Assembly (NCBI GenBank): GCA_038230255.1
Contig: JBBRNP010000001.1
Coordinates: forward strand, 434,001 to 498,000
From: AV40 sp038230255
GTDB taxonomy: Bacteria; Verrucomicrobiota; Verrucomicrobiia; Chthoniobacterales; UBA10450
Length of the DNA: 64,000 nt
Reading direction: 5' to 3'
Position numbers and translations under genes: made by a program
The notes under the pieces: generated by a model
Database searches by the model: none
Seen by the model: only the letters and a program-made list of their open reading frames with translations
Told to the model about the DNA's origin: nothing
Shown: piece after piece, positions 42,977-52,179 of the stretch
Layout of the letters: each line of letters starts with the position of its first letter
Position numbering within the stretch: the first letter of the stretch is position 1

Positions 42977-43918
42977 TTACTTTTCAGTCGGATATAACCA
43001 TTGAACGTAATCTGCCACGCCGCGTTCGAGTGAGAACGCCGGCTGATACCCGAGCGCGCTCCGGACTCTGTCCAAATCGGCTTCGGTGAAGTTTTGGTAA
43101 TGAGCGTGGGGATTTTCGATGTAATCCGGCTGAAATTTTGTGCCGAGACATTTGTTGAGAACATCGACGAGTTCGTTGAACGAGCGCGCTTGACCCGAGC
43201 CGAGGTTGTAAATTCCGCTCTCCTTCGCTTCGAGCGCGAGAATGCTTCCTTCCACCACGTCCTTCACGTAAACGAAATCGCGCTTCTGGTCGCCTTGTTT
43301 GAAAATACGCGGCCGCTGACCCGCTTTCATCTGCTGGGCGAGATGATAAACCATGCTCGCGGGCACGCCTTTGTGCGCCTCGCGCGGACCGTAAACGTTG
43401 AAGTAGCGCAACCCGATGATAATCCAGGCCGGGTTTTCCTTCGCTTCGCGTATCGCGACGTTATCCATGACCGTTTTGGAAAAGGCGTAGATGTTTGCCG
43501 GCGCAGCGCCGTTTGATTCAACACTGGCCGCCGTGGCCGGGCCGTAGGTCGACGCTGAGGACGCGTAAACGATTCGAGTTTTATTCGGGCGCGCAAAATT
43601 AAGGAGCCTGCGAAAACTTTCGACGTTGTCGTGCACTTGAACGAACTGGTCGTGGAGCGTCGTGTCAGTAATTGACGCCAGATGGAAAATCGCGTCGAAT
43701 TTTTCGTCGCCGAATTGTTCGCGCCAATCCAGCGTGGCCAGATTTTGGGCCACGAAATCGCCGCGATAGCCACGGAGATTTTTAAAATCGCTGGAACGAA
43801 AATCGTCGATCACAGTCAGGCGGGCTTCTGGAAATTTCCCCTGCAAGGCGAGGGTAAGATTGGAACCGATGAAGCCGGCCCCGCCGGTGACGAGGAAATT
43901 GGGAGAGGATGCGGGCAC
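42977..43918 (-). CDS. hldD: ADP-glyceromanno-heptose 6-epimerase
   Basis: Last step of ADP-L-glycero-D-manno-heptose synthesis for the LPS inner core; short-chain dehydrogenase fold. The GTG at 43918 gives PASSPNFLVTGGAGFIGSNL and avoids starting inside the repeat DNA upstream. Marks are the NADP loop TGGAGFIG, Ser/Tyr/Lys at YASSASTYGP and NIYAFSKTVMDN, and the typical LRYFNVYGPREAHKGVPASM and QGDQKRDFVYVKDVVEG. 313 residues, normal. It supports a Gram-negative envelope with heptose-containing LPS. Confidence 0.9.
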   Translation of the reverse strand: MPASSPNFLVTGGAGFIGSNLTLALQGKFPEARLTVIDDFRSSDFKNLRGYRGDFVAQNLATLDWREQFGDEKFDAIFHLASITDTTLHDQFVQVHDNVESFRRLLNFARPNKTRIVYASSASTYGPATAASVESNGAAPANIYAFSKTVMDNVAIREAKENPAWIIIGLRYFNVYGPREAHKGVPASMVYHLAQQMKAGQRPRIFKQGDQKRDFVYVKDVVEGSILALEAKESGIYNLGSGQARSFNELVDVLNKCLGTKFQPDYIENPHAHYQNFTEADLDRVRSALGYQPAFSLERGVADYVQWLYPTEK

Positions 43919-43930
43919 GTTGGATGGAAT

Positions 43931-43957
43931 TGTAGCGGCGGCCGTCCTCCCGTGCAA
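43931..43957 (+). repeat. partial REP copy
   Basis: TGTAGCGGCGGCC matches the REP left half, but the right half is replaced (GTCCTCCCGTG). Probably a decayed copy lying between hldD and a CATTCCGA repeat. Confidence 0.55.
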
Positions 43958-43962
43958 TTTCC

Positions 43963-44143
43963 TGTCATTCCGACCGAAGTGGAGAAATCTCTAACTATTT
44001 CTGTCGGTGGAAAGGCAATCAGTACGGAAATATTAAGAGATGTCTCCCGTTCGACTCGCTGCGCTCGCTCAGGGCAGGCTCTCAATATGGCGGCTGCGCC
44101 GTTGTTAAATGGATGCAACGTCACGTTGCCGCTCGACATGACA
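43963..44143. repeat. CATTCCGA palindromic repeat, long form (copy 3)
   Basis: Same ends and same extra internal block as copy 2 (CTCGCTCAGGGCAGGCTCTC, then GGCTGCGCCGTTGTTAAATG). It lies directly before the cobalamin riboswitch. Confidence 0.85.
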
Positions 44144-44204
44144 AGAACGGCAGCGCAACGCCAGATTTATGCTTGAGTCCCTGACTACGACCCGCTAATC
44201 CTGA

Positions 44205-44398
44205 GCACAGTTCTTTGCGAGCTTGAAAAAGTGGATCGGCGCGAGAAATCCCGTGCAAACCGGGAGCAGTTGCGCTGCTGTAACTGGATACGACTTCCCA
44301 GGGCCAATCCCCGAAAGCATTCGGGGGTGAAGGCGGGAAGAAGGTGCGTTCCGTGAAAGCGGAACCACAAGCCAGGAGCCAGAATATTCGACCGCTCC
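44205..44398 (+). promoter_or_regulatory. cobalamin riboswitch
   Basis: Leader RNA with the conserved core GTGCAAACCGGGAGC followed by GCGCTGCTGTAACTGG, and the B12 box at GCCAGGAGCC (44371-44380). Between them are further paired segments (CCCCGAAAGCATTCGGGGG). Adenosyl- or other cobalamin binding would lower expression of the receptor gene 210 bases downstream. The edges are approximate. Confidence 0.88.
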
Positions 44399-44609
44399 AC
44401 CTCATTCGCCAGCGTGACGCTGGACCCAGTTTTGAACGACTTGGTTCGCCGATCGCTGCAAACCGATTCCGGAATCCGCCAGTCCGGCTCGGACCGCGAA
44501 AAAACTTCTGCGCAAAAAGAAGAATGAGAGCTGGGCGATGCGCTCTCGGTCCCGCGCTTGCGGGATGGAGGACAAACAAGTCCGACTCTCGAGTTGGAGG
44601 AAACTTGTT

Positions 44610-46553
44610 ATGCGAAATCGCCTATTATGTTTTGTGTTAGTGAGTTTGATGAGCGCGGCATTCTTAGTCCGCGCTGAAGACACGTTTAAATCCGCCTCCG
44701 CCGAGCTACGGCGTGACGAGTCGATATCGGCCGATGGCGATCAATTGCCGGAATCCGAGTCAGTCGTTGTATCAGCGACGCGTTTCGAAATTCCGCTCGA
44801 TCAATCGCCTGCCAGTGTCAGCGTGATTGGGTCGGGAGAGATTGAAGCCAAACAAATCGAACGCGTGAGCGACGCTCTCCGCGAAGTTCCGGGAGTTTCG
44901 GTCGTGCAAAGCGGCGCACCCGGCCAGCTGACCTCGATTTTTATGCGCGGGCTGCGCAGTGCGCACACGCAGGTCCTGCTCGACGGGATCCCGGTCAATC
45001 AAGGCTTGCAGGGCGCGTTCAATTTCGCCGACCTGACGACCGACAATATCGATCGAATCGAAGTGGTGCGCGGGCCACAGAGCACAATTTACGGACCGAG
45101 CGCGCTTGCCGGCGCGATCCAAATTTTTACCAGGCACGGAAGTGGCACGCCTGGCGTCACGTTTAGCCAAGAAGGCGGAACGTATGATACTTTCCGGGAA
45201 TCGATCGCGAGCGACGGCAAGATCGACAACTTCGATTATTCGGTCGGTGTAAGCCGGCGCGACACCGATAACGCGCGTCCGAACAATCAATATCGCAACA
45301 CCGCCGCCATCGCAGATCTTGGTTTGTCTCTGACCGAACAACTCCGTGTCGGAAGCCTGATCACCTATTCGCTGAGCGACATCGGGCTTCCGAATACGAT
45401 CTTTAATCCTAAGCCGCTCGATAATTTTTTGACCGAGCGCTGGTTGATCGGGCCGCATGTCGATTGGAAGGCAACCGATTGGTGGGACCACAAACTGATT
45501 TTCGACTACGACCACGAGCGCCAGCTGAACGACCCGAATCAGGACGGACCATTTGGGGTCGGGGCAACGCGCGCGTTATTCCGGCGGATGCAACTCGATT
45601 ACCAAAACGATATCCGGCCGACATCGTGGCTGACACTGACAGACGGATTTTTCTTTAGCCATGTGGAGGCTGAACAGGAGCGGCCGTTTACGTCGTTTGG
45701 TTCGACGTTTATCAGCGATCGTGTCACCGATGTTGCTGGATTTCTGCAGGCCACTTTGACGCCGACCCACAATTTGATCTTTGTCGCCGGCGGACGAATC
45801 GATCATTTCAATCAGTTCGGCGACGTTTGGACCTATCGGATTGCGAGCAGTTACAAGATCGATCAGACCGATACGACGCTGCATTCGAGCGTGGCGACGG
45901 GATTCAGTCCGCCAAGTAGTCAGGACAAGATCTTTCGTTTTAATCCCGGAATGGGACCGCTCGAGCCGCTGCAACCGGAAAAGGATTTCGGGTGGGACGT
46001 CGGATTCGAACAACGCCTTTGGGAAAAGCGGATCACGATTGGAGCGACTTATTTCCACAACGATTTGTCGAACCTGATCGGATTCAGCGGGCTTTTTGAA
46101 ACTTTGAACCTGGGCGCCGCGGAAACGCAGGGTGTGGAAACGGAATTACGCGCGACGCCGATCGCCGGTCTCGATTTCCGGGCCAGTTACACTTATTTGG
46201 AAGCAGAGAAAACTTCGTCGGCTGATGTTGGCGCGCCGCAAGGATCGCGGCTGCCGCGGCGACCGCGGAATGAGGTTTACGTTTCAGCATCTTATCTTTG
46301 GTGCAAGAAACTGCGCACAACACTCGAAGCGAAATGGGTCAACGCGCGCGAAGAGATTAACCCGTTTTTCTTTGGACCGAATCGCGACATCGAAGATTAC
46401 AACTTCGTGAACTTCGCCGCCGAGTATGAAATCAATCCGCACATGTCGCTCTTCGGACGGGTCGATAATCTTACCGGCGAACATTATGAGGAGGTTTTTG
46501 GTTTCCCGGCGCTTGGAACGGCCGCCTACGCCGGAATGAAAGTGCGGTTCTGA
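44610..46553 (+). CDS. btuB: TonB-dependent cobalamin receptor (BtuB-type)
   Basis: Outer-membrane barrel that imports vitamin B12 with TonB energy. 647 residues from ATG 44610, behind a GGAGG-like site (TTGGAGGA). Signal peptide MRNRLLCFVLVSLMSAAFLV. The plug has SVVVSATRFEIPLDQSPASV, VPGVSVVQSGAPGQL, SIFMRGLRSAHTQVLLDGIP and IEVVRGPQSTIYG. The barrel ends AAYAGMKVRF with a C-terminal Phe. The riboswitch upstream supports the cobalamin assignment over other substrates. No btuCDF genes are in the window. Confidence 0.9.
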   Translation: MRNRLLCFVLVSLMSAAFLVRAEDTFKSASAELRRDESISADGDQLPESESVVVSATRFEIPLDQSPASVSVIGSGEIEAKQIERVSDALREVPGVSVVQSGAPGQLTSIFMRGLRSAHTQVLLDGIPVNQGLQGAFNFADLTTDNIDRIEVVRGPQSTIYGPSALAGAIQIFTRHGSGTPGVTFSQEGGTYDTFRESIASDGKIDNFDYSVGVSRRDTDNARPNNQYRNTAAIADLGLSLTEQLRVGSLITYSLSDIGLPNTIFNPKPLDNFLTERWLIGPHVDWKATDWWDHKLIFDYDHERQLNDPNQDGPFGVGATRALFRRMQLDYQNDIRPTSWLTLTDGFFFSHVEAEQERPFTSFGSTFISDRVTDVAGFLQATLTPTHNLIFVAGGRIDHFNQFGDVWTYRIASSYKIDQTDTTLHSSVATGFSPPSSQDKIFRFNPGMGPLEPLQPEKDFGWDVGFEQRLWEKRITIGATYFHNDLSNLIGFSGLFETLNLGAAETQGVETELRATPIAGLDFRASYTYLEAEKTSSADVGAPQGSRLPRRPRNEVYVSASYLWCKKLRTTLEAKWVNAREEINPFFFGPNRDIEDYNFVNFAAEYEINPHMSLFGRVDNLTGEHYEEVFGFPALGTAAYAGMKVRF

Positions 46554-46564
46554 TTTCCGTCACT

Positions 46565-46661
46565 TGTCATTCCGAGCGAAGTCGAGGAATCTCTTACTAT
46601 TGTCTGGCCGTAGATTAAGTCAGAAACATCGAGAGATGTCTCGACTCCGCTCGACATGACA
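46565..46661. repeat. CATTCCGA palindromic repeat, short form (copy 4)
   Basis: Begins TGTCATTCCGAGCGAAGTCG and ends GACTCCGCTCGACATGACA; its two ends are closer to perfect inverted repeats than in the other copies. It fills the gap between btuB and rmuC almost completely. Confidence 0.85.
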
Positions 46662-46666
46662 AAGAA

Positions 46667-47863
46667 ATGAGCCCGTCGCTTTATCTGGTTTTCGGTTTGG
46701 TCGCAGGACTGGTCGTTGCGGCCATCATTTTTTGGACGAGACGCCGCACAGGCGGCGGTTCGGAAGTTCAGACGGAATTGATTCGGCGTCTTGAGCTGCT
46801 GGATCGCGGTTTACGCGACGAATTTTCACGGAATCGCGAGGAAGGCGCGTCGGCTGCAAAAAGTCAGCGGGAAGAGTTAGCCACATCGCTCGAAGGCGTC
46901 CGCGGGATTGTCGATCTTCGCTTGAAAGAATTGCAGCAGGACAACGCCAAGCAGATCGACAAGATGCGGGCGACTGTCGACGAAAAACTGCAAGGGACGC
47001 TGGAGAAGCGGCTGGGCGAATCGTTCAAGCTAGTGAGTGAGCGGTTGGAGCAGGTGCACAAAGGACTTGGCGCAATGCAGCAACTGGCTAGCGATGTGGG
47101 CGGATTGCAAAAGGTGCTCGCGAATGTGAAGACGCGCGGCGGTTGGGGCGAAGTGCAGCTCGGCAATTTGCTCGAACAAGTGCTGACCGCGGACCAGTTC
47201 GCACGCAATGTAAAGACGCGAGACGACAGCGGTGAGAATGTTGATTTCGCAATCAAATTGCCCGGCGACGAAAACGGTGCACCGGTGTGGTTGCCGATCG
47301 ACGCCAAGTTTCCGACCGAAGATTATCAGCGTTTGGTCGCGGCGCAGGACAAAGGTGATGTCGATCTTATCGAGACCACGATGAAGAGTCTGGAAACGCA
47401 ATTGAAGAAAAGCGCCAAAGACATTTGCCAGAAATACATTAATCCGCCGCGTACGACCGATTTCGCGCTGATGTTCTTGCCGACAGAAGGACTCTACGCT
47501 GAAGCGATCCGGCGAATTGGATTGGTAGAGCAAGTGCAGCGCGATTGCCGGGTAATTTTTGCCGGGCCAACTACGCTGGCGGCGTTACTCAACAGTTTGC
47601 AAATGGGCTTTCGCACACTCGCGATCCAAAAACGTTCCAGTGAAGTGTGGAATTTACTCGCGGCGGTCAAAACTGAGTTCGGAAAATTTGGCGAAGCGCT
47701 CACCGCGGTGAAAGACAAACTCGATCAAGCGGCGCGACACGTTGACAACGTGGCGGTGCGCTCCCGCGCGATTACCAAGAAGCTCCGCGACGTAGAAGAG
47801 CTGCCGAGCAATCCGCAACCGCTCTTGAAAGATTTGTTAGGCGATTCGGACGAGCCCGAGTAG
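46667..47863 (+). CDS. rmuC: DNA recombination protein RmuC
   Basis: 398 residues. One N-terminal membrane helix (SLYLVFGLVAGLVVAAIIFW), a coiled coil (about 40-130), then the RmuC nuclease-like core with LANVKTRGGWGEVQLGNLLE, WLPIDAKFPTEDYQRLV, and PTTLAALLNSLQMGFRTLAI. RmuC limits inversion at repeats in E. coli and belongs to a PD-(D/E)XK-like fold. The start is 5 bases after the repeat copy 4. In a window rich in inverted repeats its presence is notable but it is a common gene. Confidence 0.93.
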   Translation: MSPSLYLVFGLVAGLVVAAIIFWTRRRTGGGSEVQTELIRRLELLDRGLRDEFSRNREEGASAAKSQREELATSLEGVRGIVDLRLKELQQDNAKQIDKMRATVDEKLQGTLEKRLGESFKLVSERLEQVHKGLGAMQQLASDVGGLQKVLANVKTRGGWGEVQLGNLLEQVLTADQFARNVKTRDDSGENVDFAIKLPGDENGAPVWLPIDAKFPTEDYQRLVAAQDKGDVDLIETTMKSLETQLKKSAKDICQKYINPPRTTDFALMFLPTEGLYAEAIRRIGLVEQVQRDCRVIFAGPTTLAALLNSLQMGFRTLAIQKRSSEVWNLLAAVKTEFGKFGEALTAVKDKLDQAARHVDNVAVRSRAITKKLRDVEELPSNPQPLLKDLLGDSDEPE

Positions 47864-47869
47864 ATCGAC

Positions 47870-49624
47870 CTACAGGACTTCGTTCCACTTCGCTTTGTCC
47901 TTGAGCATGAGTTCGCGAAGCAGTCGAATCGGCGGCATGCCGTGGTTGAGCAGCTCGTTGTGAAATTTCTGAGCCGAGAAGTTCGCGCCTTCCTGGGCCT
48001 TGTAATCATCGCGCAGTTTTAGGATCTGGAGTTTCCCAAGCGTGTAATTGAGATAACCGGGATCGAATGTGCCACGCATCGCCTCAGCCCGGGCCGGTTT
48101 CTCCTCGTAGTAGCAATTCTCCCGGAAAAACCTGGTCGCTTCCTCGACCGACATGTTCTGGGTGTGCATTTTGATCGCGACACAGAGCCGGCATAATCGC
48201 AAAAGCGCTTCGTCGGCCTGGGCGAGCCGGTACTTTGCGGAGCGTTTCTCGTCGGCGTCAGTCGGATTGGCGACGGTGCCGTAGCCTTCATCGACCATCA
48301 TTTTTTCGCAGTAATGCGCCCAGCCTTCAATGAACGCGTAGCTGCCGAAGATTTTCTCCACTTTGCTGGCGGGCGACGCGTTCAAACGCAGAAACTGGAC
48401 GTAATGTCCGGGATAGGCCTCATGAATGGAAACAACGTCGGCGTTGTAGAAGTTGAACGAGGTCAACCATTGATCCTTTTGCAGCGGCGGCCAGTCGCTC
48501 TCCGGTGGCGTCACATAATAGTATGCTTCGGTCGCGCGCTTCTCGAACGCGCCCGGCGTGTCCATGGATGCAAACGAAGTCGCGCGGCGATATTGCGGCG
48601 TCTCTTTGACGCGCGCCCGAACTTCGGACGGGATCGTCACTAACTTTCGGGTAACGACAAACTTTCGAATCTGTTCCAGGTTTTTCCCGATATCGGCGAG
48701 CAAACTTTCCGGCGTTGGATGTTCGCTTTGCATTTGCTTGAAAACTTCCTCCGGCGATTTAGTCGGATCGATCCGTTTGGCGGCGTCGCCGAACGCTTTC
48801 TGCTCTTTGCGCAATTGAGTCAGTCCCATCTCGAGAACTTTCTCGGGCGCAAGATCGACAAGTTCGGTTTCCTTTAAGAAGCGTTGGAACTTTTCTTCGC
48901 CGAGCGCGAAATCGGTGGTGGCCTTGGGCAATTTTTCACGTTCGAGCCAGGCAGCGTAATCGGTCAGGGCGGCGGCCGCTTTGCGGTTTGCTTCCAGGAA
49001 CTCGTTCCGAATACGTTCGTCTCTCAGTTCGGCAATCGCTTCGACCAGATTTTTTCGTAGAAAATCGGCCGAACCCTTGGCGACCTGAATCGCCAGCTCG
49101 ACGTACGGTTTTGGCAACACCGGGTCGAGATTCGTTCTCGCGGCGATCAGGATGTTCGGAATTTGGGACTCGATCGCGACAATGTTGTGCACACGATCCT
49201 CCAACGGCGCGAAATTACGTTTGATGTAAACGTTCACGTCGGCCGCCCGGGCGTAAACCATCGGGTCGCGCTCGTAGATCGACATCGCTTCCCGCTGAAA
49301 AATTTCTTTTCGGATGGCGGCTTGCAGGATTCGCAGATCGATCGACTGCCGCTGACTCAGTTTATTGAGTTCGAATTTTTGGAGCCGGTCCTCGAACCGC
49401 TTCAAGCGGGTAAGCTCGGCGTCAAGCGCCAGCCGGCTGTAATCCGTGATCTTGCCGTCGTATTCGTGGAGGCCCATGGACGTGCCGAGAAGAGGGCGGG
49501 CGGCGAAGTAGCCCTTAATGAATTCCTCCGCTATCGCCTCATATTCCGAGTCGGGCGTTTGGATCGCGAGGATTGTGCCTGGAGCGATCAGGAGCGCGAG
49601 GCAAAGTAGGATCGACAATTTCAT
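47870..49624 (-). CDS. exported DUF885 putative metallopeptidase
   Basis: 584 residues with signal peptide MKLSILLCLALLIAPGTILA. The conserved metal site HEAYPGHYVQ is near residue 400, followed by SYAFIEGWAHYCEKMM, a pairing typical of DUF885 proteins. Long helical segments make up the N-terminal half. Probably a periplasmic zinc-dependent carboxypeptidase-like enzyme; substrate unknown. It faces rmuC with 6 bases between stops. A variant of the AAGATCGACA motif (one mismatch) lies in the signal-peptide codons. Confidence 0.85.
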   Translation of the reverse strand: MKLSILLCLALLIAPGTILAIQTPDSEYEAIAEEFIKGYFAARPLLGTSMGLHEYDGKITDYSRLALDAELTRLKRFEDRLQKFELNKLSQRQSIDLRILQAAIRKEIFQREAMSIYERDPMVYARAADVNVYIKRNFAPLEDRVHNIVAIESQIPNILIAARTNLDPVLPKPYVELAIQVAKGSADFLRKNLVEAIAELRDERIRNEFLEANRKAAAALTDYAAWLEREKLPKATTDFALGEEKFQRFLKETELVDLAPEKVLEMGLTQLRKEQKAFGDAAKRIDPTKSPEEVFKQMQSEHPTPESLLADIGKNLEQIRKFVVTRKLVTIPSEVRARVKETPQYRRATSFASMDTPGAFEKRATEAYYYVTPPESDWPPLQKDQWLTSFNFYNADVVSIHEAYPGHYVQFLRLNASPASKVEKIFGSYAFIEGWAHYCEKMMVDEGYGTVANPTDADEKRSAKYRLAQADEALLRLCRLCVAIKMHTQNMSVEEATRFFRENCYYEEKPARAEAMRGTFDPGYLNYTLGKLQILKLRDDYKAQEGANFSAQKFHNELLNHGMPPIRLLRELMLKDKAKWNEVL

Positions 49625-49783
49625 GGTGGATCGGCTTCTCCTAAGACGATGTTAAAGTTTGGCAGCGAAGCCGCACTATATTTAGCAACGCGTTGAGGAC
49701 AACGCGTTCCACCTCCTTTAATCAACACGGCTGCGCAACTTTAGACGACGCTTTGCACGTTGCCAAAAATTGTGGATGAGCGA

Positions 49784-51115
49784 ATGTCCGACCGTTTCGA
49801 GGCCCAAACCAAGATGAAGCGCCGCATCCTTATCGGAGCATTCGGTCTGTTGCTCCTCGCTTTGCTATCCGGCATCGGCTTTCACAGCTTGCGCGCCGCT
49901 GACCAAGACGACGACAGCGGGTATTCCCAGATCGCCATTTTCGCGAAGGCCATCCAATTAATCCGCCAGGACTATGTCGATGGAAACAAGACCGGTTACC
50001 ACGACCTGATTACGGCGGCGCTCAAAGGCATGCTCGGTTCGCTCGATCCGCATAGCCAGTTTATGGACCCGAGCGACTTCCGGGACATGCAGGAAGACAC
50101 GCGGAGCCGGTTCAACGGCCTCGGCATTGAGATTGCGATCAAGAACGGCCTCCCAACAGTCGTGACTCCAATGGAGGACGCGCCCGCGGCCAGGGCCGGT
50201 ATTCTTTCCGGCGATCAGATTTTGAAAATCAACGGGACTTCGACCGAAAGAATGGATCTGCAGGACGTGATCAACCATTTGCGCGGCGCACCCGGCCAGA
50301 AAATTTCACTGACGTTGATTCGTCCGGCGACCAAGGAGGTCAAAGATTACGCTCTCGAGCGCGCCGAGATCAAAGTGCAAAGCGTTAAAGGCGCACGCGT
50401 GCTTGATCCCGATCTGACCGGTTCATTTAAGATTGCCTACGTGCGGTTGATTCAATTCAACGAGCCGACCGCCGATGAACTTTCGAAGGCGCTCGATGAA
50501 TTGCAAAAACAAGGGATGCAGGCGCTGATTCTCGATCTGCGCAACAATCCCGGCGGATTGCTTAATAGCGCGGTGGATGTTTGCGCACAATTTTTGCCGC
50601 CGAACACCAAAGTCGTTTCGACCCAGGGCAGGGTCGCGTCGCAGCAGCGGGAGTACACAACGTCAGGCGCGGCCAAGGAACGGCCGAATTTTCCGATGGC
50701 GGTTTTGGTGAATGAAGGCAGCGCGAGCGGCGCAGAAATCGTCTGCGGCGCGCTCAAAGATTTGCATCGCGCGATTGTTGTGGGCGAAACGACTTTTGGA
50801 AAGGGCTCCGTCCAAAACGTGATGCAGTTGCCGGATGGATCGGCCTTGCGCTTTACGACCGCGAAATATTACACCCCGAGCAAGCAGGTCATTCACGGCA
50901 ACGGCGTGACGCCGAATATTCGAGTTCCAATGAGCGTTGATCAGGAAAGGCAACTTTTCGTGGCGCGAAGCAGCGGCGACACCATTAAGCCGGACGAAGA
51001 CAAAAATTTCATTAAAAGCATGGACCCGCAGATGCTGCGCGCGATCGACGCGCTCAAAGGCGTCATGATTTACGCTCAGCAAAACGCGGCCAAGGCCGAA
51101 GCGATCAAGAAGTAA
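49784..51115 (+). CDS. ctpA: C-terminal processing peptidase (S41, PDZ)
   Basis: 443 residues from ATG 49784 (MSDRFEAQTKMKRRILIGAF), a signal anchor near 12-35. The N-terminal cap contains DPHSQFMDPSDFRDMQEDTR, the PDZ domain GLGIEIAIKNGLPTVVTPME (about 90-180), and the protease domain. The catalytic Ser315 lies in NEGSASGAEIVCGALKD and Lys340 in GETTFGKGSVQ. It processes or degrades periplasmic proteins by their C-termini. The 159 bases before it hold only short inverted repeats (AACGCGTT twice). Confidence 0.93.
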   Translation: MSDRFEAQTKMKRRILIGAFGLLLLALLSGIGFHSLRAADQDDDSGYSQIAIFAKAIQLIRQDYVDGNKTGYHDLITAALKGMLGSLDPHSQFMDPSDFRDMQEDTRSRFNGLGIEIAIKNGLPTVVTPMEDAPAARAGILSGDQILKINGTSTERMDLQDVINHLRGAPGQKISLTLIRPATKEVKDYALERAEIKVQSVKGARVLDPDLTGSFKIAYVRLIQFNEPTADELSKALDELQKQGMQALILDLRNNPGGLLNSAVDVCAQFLPPNTKVVSTQGRVASQQREYTTSGAAKERPNFPMAVLVNEGSASGAEIVCGALKDLHRAIVVGETTFGKGSVQNVMQLPDGSALRFTTAKYYTPSKQVIHGNGVTPNIRVPMSVDQERQLFVARSSGDTIKPDEDKNFIKSMDPQMLRAIDALKGVMIYAQQNAAKAEAIKK

Positions 51116-51117
51116 CT

Positions 51118-51201
51118 CGTTGAGAGGTTGAGTGGTTGAGCTGTTGAGAAGTTAAAATGCGACAAGGTTCTCAACGTCTCAACGTCTCAACGCCTCAACT
51201 T
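51118..51201. repeat. octamer tandem-repeat hairpin at the tsaD start
   Basis: The left arm has four GTTGAG-containing units of period 8 (GGTTGAGT, GGTTGAGC and variants). The right arm, from 51167, has units TTCTCAAC, GTCTCAAC, GTCTCAAC and GCCTCAAC. The arms are complementary. The tsaD ATG lies in the loop and the right arm is coding. Confidence 0.85.
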
Positions 51202-52179
51202 CTTCTGGCGCTCGAAACTTCCTGTGACGAAACGGCGATTGCCGTACTTCGCGACCGTAAGCTGCTCGCCAGCGAGGTCGCGTCCCAGGTTGCCGAGCAC
51301 GAAAAATTCGGCGGCGTTGTGCCAGAAGTTGCGTCGCGCAACCATCTCGTGCACGCCCCACGATTGCTTGAGCGCGTTGCGCGCGAAGCAAAGATCGACA
51401 TCTCCGCAATCGACGCTTTCGCCGCAACGAGTGGTCCGGGTTTGGCCAGTTCATTGATGATCGGTGCCTCGATCGCGAAAGGACTCGCGATCGGTTTCGG
51501 CAAACCCTATCTCGCGATCAACCATCTCGAGGGACATTTGCTCTCGCCATTTTTTGGCGAGACAGAAATTAAACCGAACGTTTCGCTCGTCGTCAGTGGC
51601 GGACACACGATGTCGATCTTCGTCCGCAGCGTCGGCGATTACCTGGTCATTGGCCGCACCGTTGACGATGCGGCGGGCGAAGCGTTCGACAAGATCGCGA
51701 AGTTGTTAGGCCTCGGTTATCCGGGGGGGCCGGAGATCGAAAAGCACGCTGCGAAAGGCAACCCGAGGCGCTTTGATTTACCGCGAAGCATGCCGGACTC
51801 AGAGAATTTTAGCTTCAGTGGATTGAAGACTGCGGTGCGCTATCTCTTGCCAAAATTGAAGGGCGATTATCTGGCCGACGTTTGCGCGTCGGTTCAAGAA
51901 GCGATTGTCGATGTTCTGGTCCGCAAGACAATCGCCGCGGCCAAGAAGCACGATGTCGATCTTGTCACGGTCAGCGGCGGCGTGAGTTGCAATCGGGAAT
52001 TGCGAAAGCAATTGGGCGACGCGTGCAAACGCAACAGGTTTGAATTCAAGACCGCCGAGCCGTCGTTGTGCACCGATAACGCGGGGATGATCGCCTTCGC
52101 CGCGATGCTCAAACTGAAAAGCGGCCTCAGCTCAAACGTGACCGAAGAAATCGACCCGAATCTCGCGCTGGCGAGTTAG
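51157..52179 (+). CDS. tsaD: tRNA N6-threonylcarbamoyladenosine synthase subunit TsaD
   Basis: Transfers threonylcarbamoyl to A37 of ANN-decoding tRNAs; iron-binding ASKHA fold. 340 residues. The conserved start of the family appears as LLLALETSCDETAIAVL; here about 15 extra residues (RQGSQRLNVSTPQ) come before it, encoded by the repeat arm. Metal motif INHLEGHLLSPFF, the glycine loop VVSGGHTMSIFV, and the late VSGGVSCNRELR and DNAGMIAFAAM are present. No other in-frame ATG exists before the conserved block. Confidence 0.95.
   Translation: MRQGSQRLNVSTPQLLLALETSCDETAIAVLRDRKLLASEVASQVAEHEKFGGVVPEVASRNHLVHAPRLLERVAREAKIDISAIDAFAATSGPGLASSLMIGASIAKGLAIGFGKPYLAINHLEGHLLSPFFGETEIKPNVSLVVSGGHTMSIFVRSVGDYLVIGRTVDDAAGEAFDKIAKLLGLGYPGGPEIEKHAAKGNPRRFDLPRSMPDSENFSFSGLKTAVRYLLPKLKGDYLADVCASVQEAIVDVLVRKTIAAAKKHDVDLVTVSGGVSCNRELRKQLGDACKRNRFEFKTAEPSLCTDNAGMIAFAAMLKLKSGLSSNVTEEIDPNLALAS

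Noticed and set aside
43816..44139. 107-codon minus-strand frame over the long CATTCCGA repeat
   Set aside because: Made of repeat DNA; the part outside is the opposite frame of hldD.
49660..49740. Short inverted AACGCGTT pair before ctpA as a regulatory operator
   Set aside because: The pair is too short and unsupported by a promoter; it could equally be chance or a decayed repeat.
51118..51201. Repeat array considered as CRISPR
   Set aside because: Units are 8 bases with no spacers of constant length, arms are inverted, and no cas genes are present.
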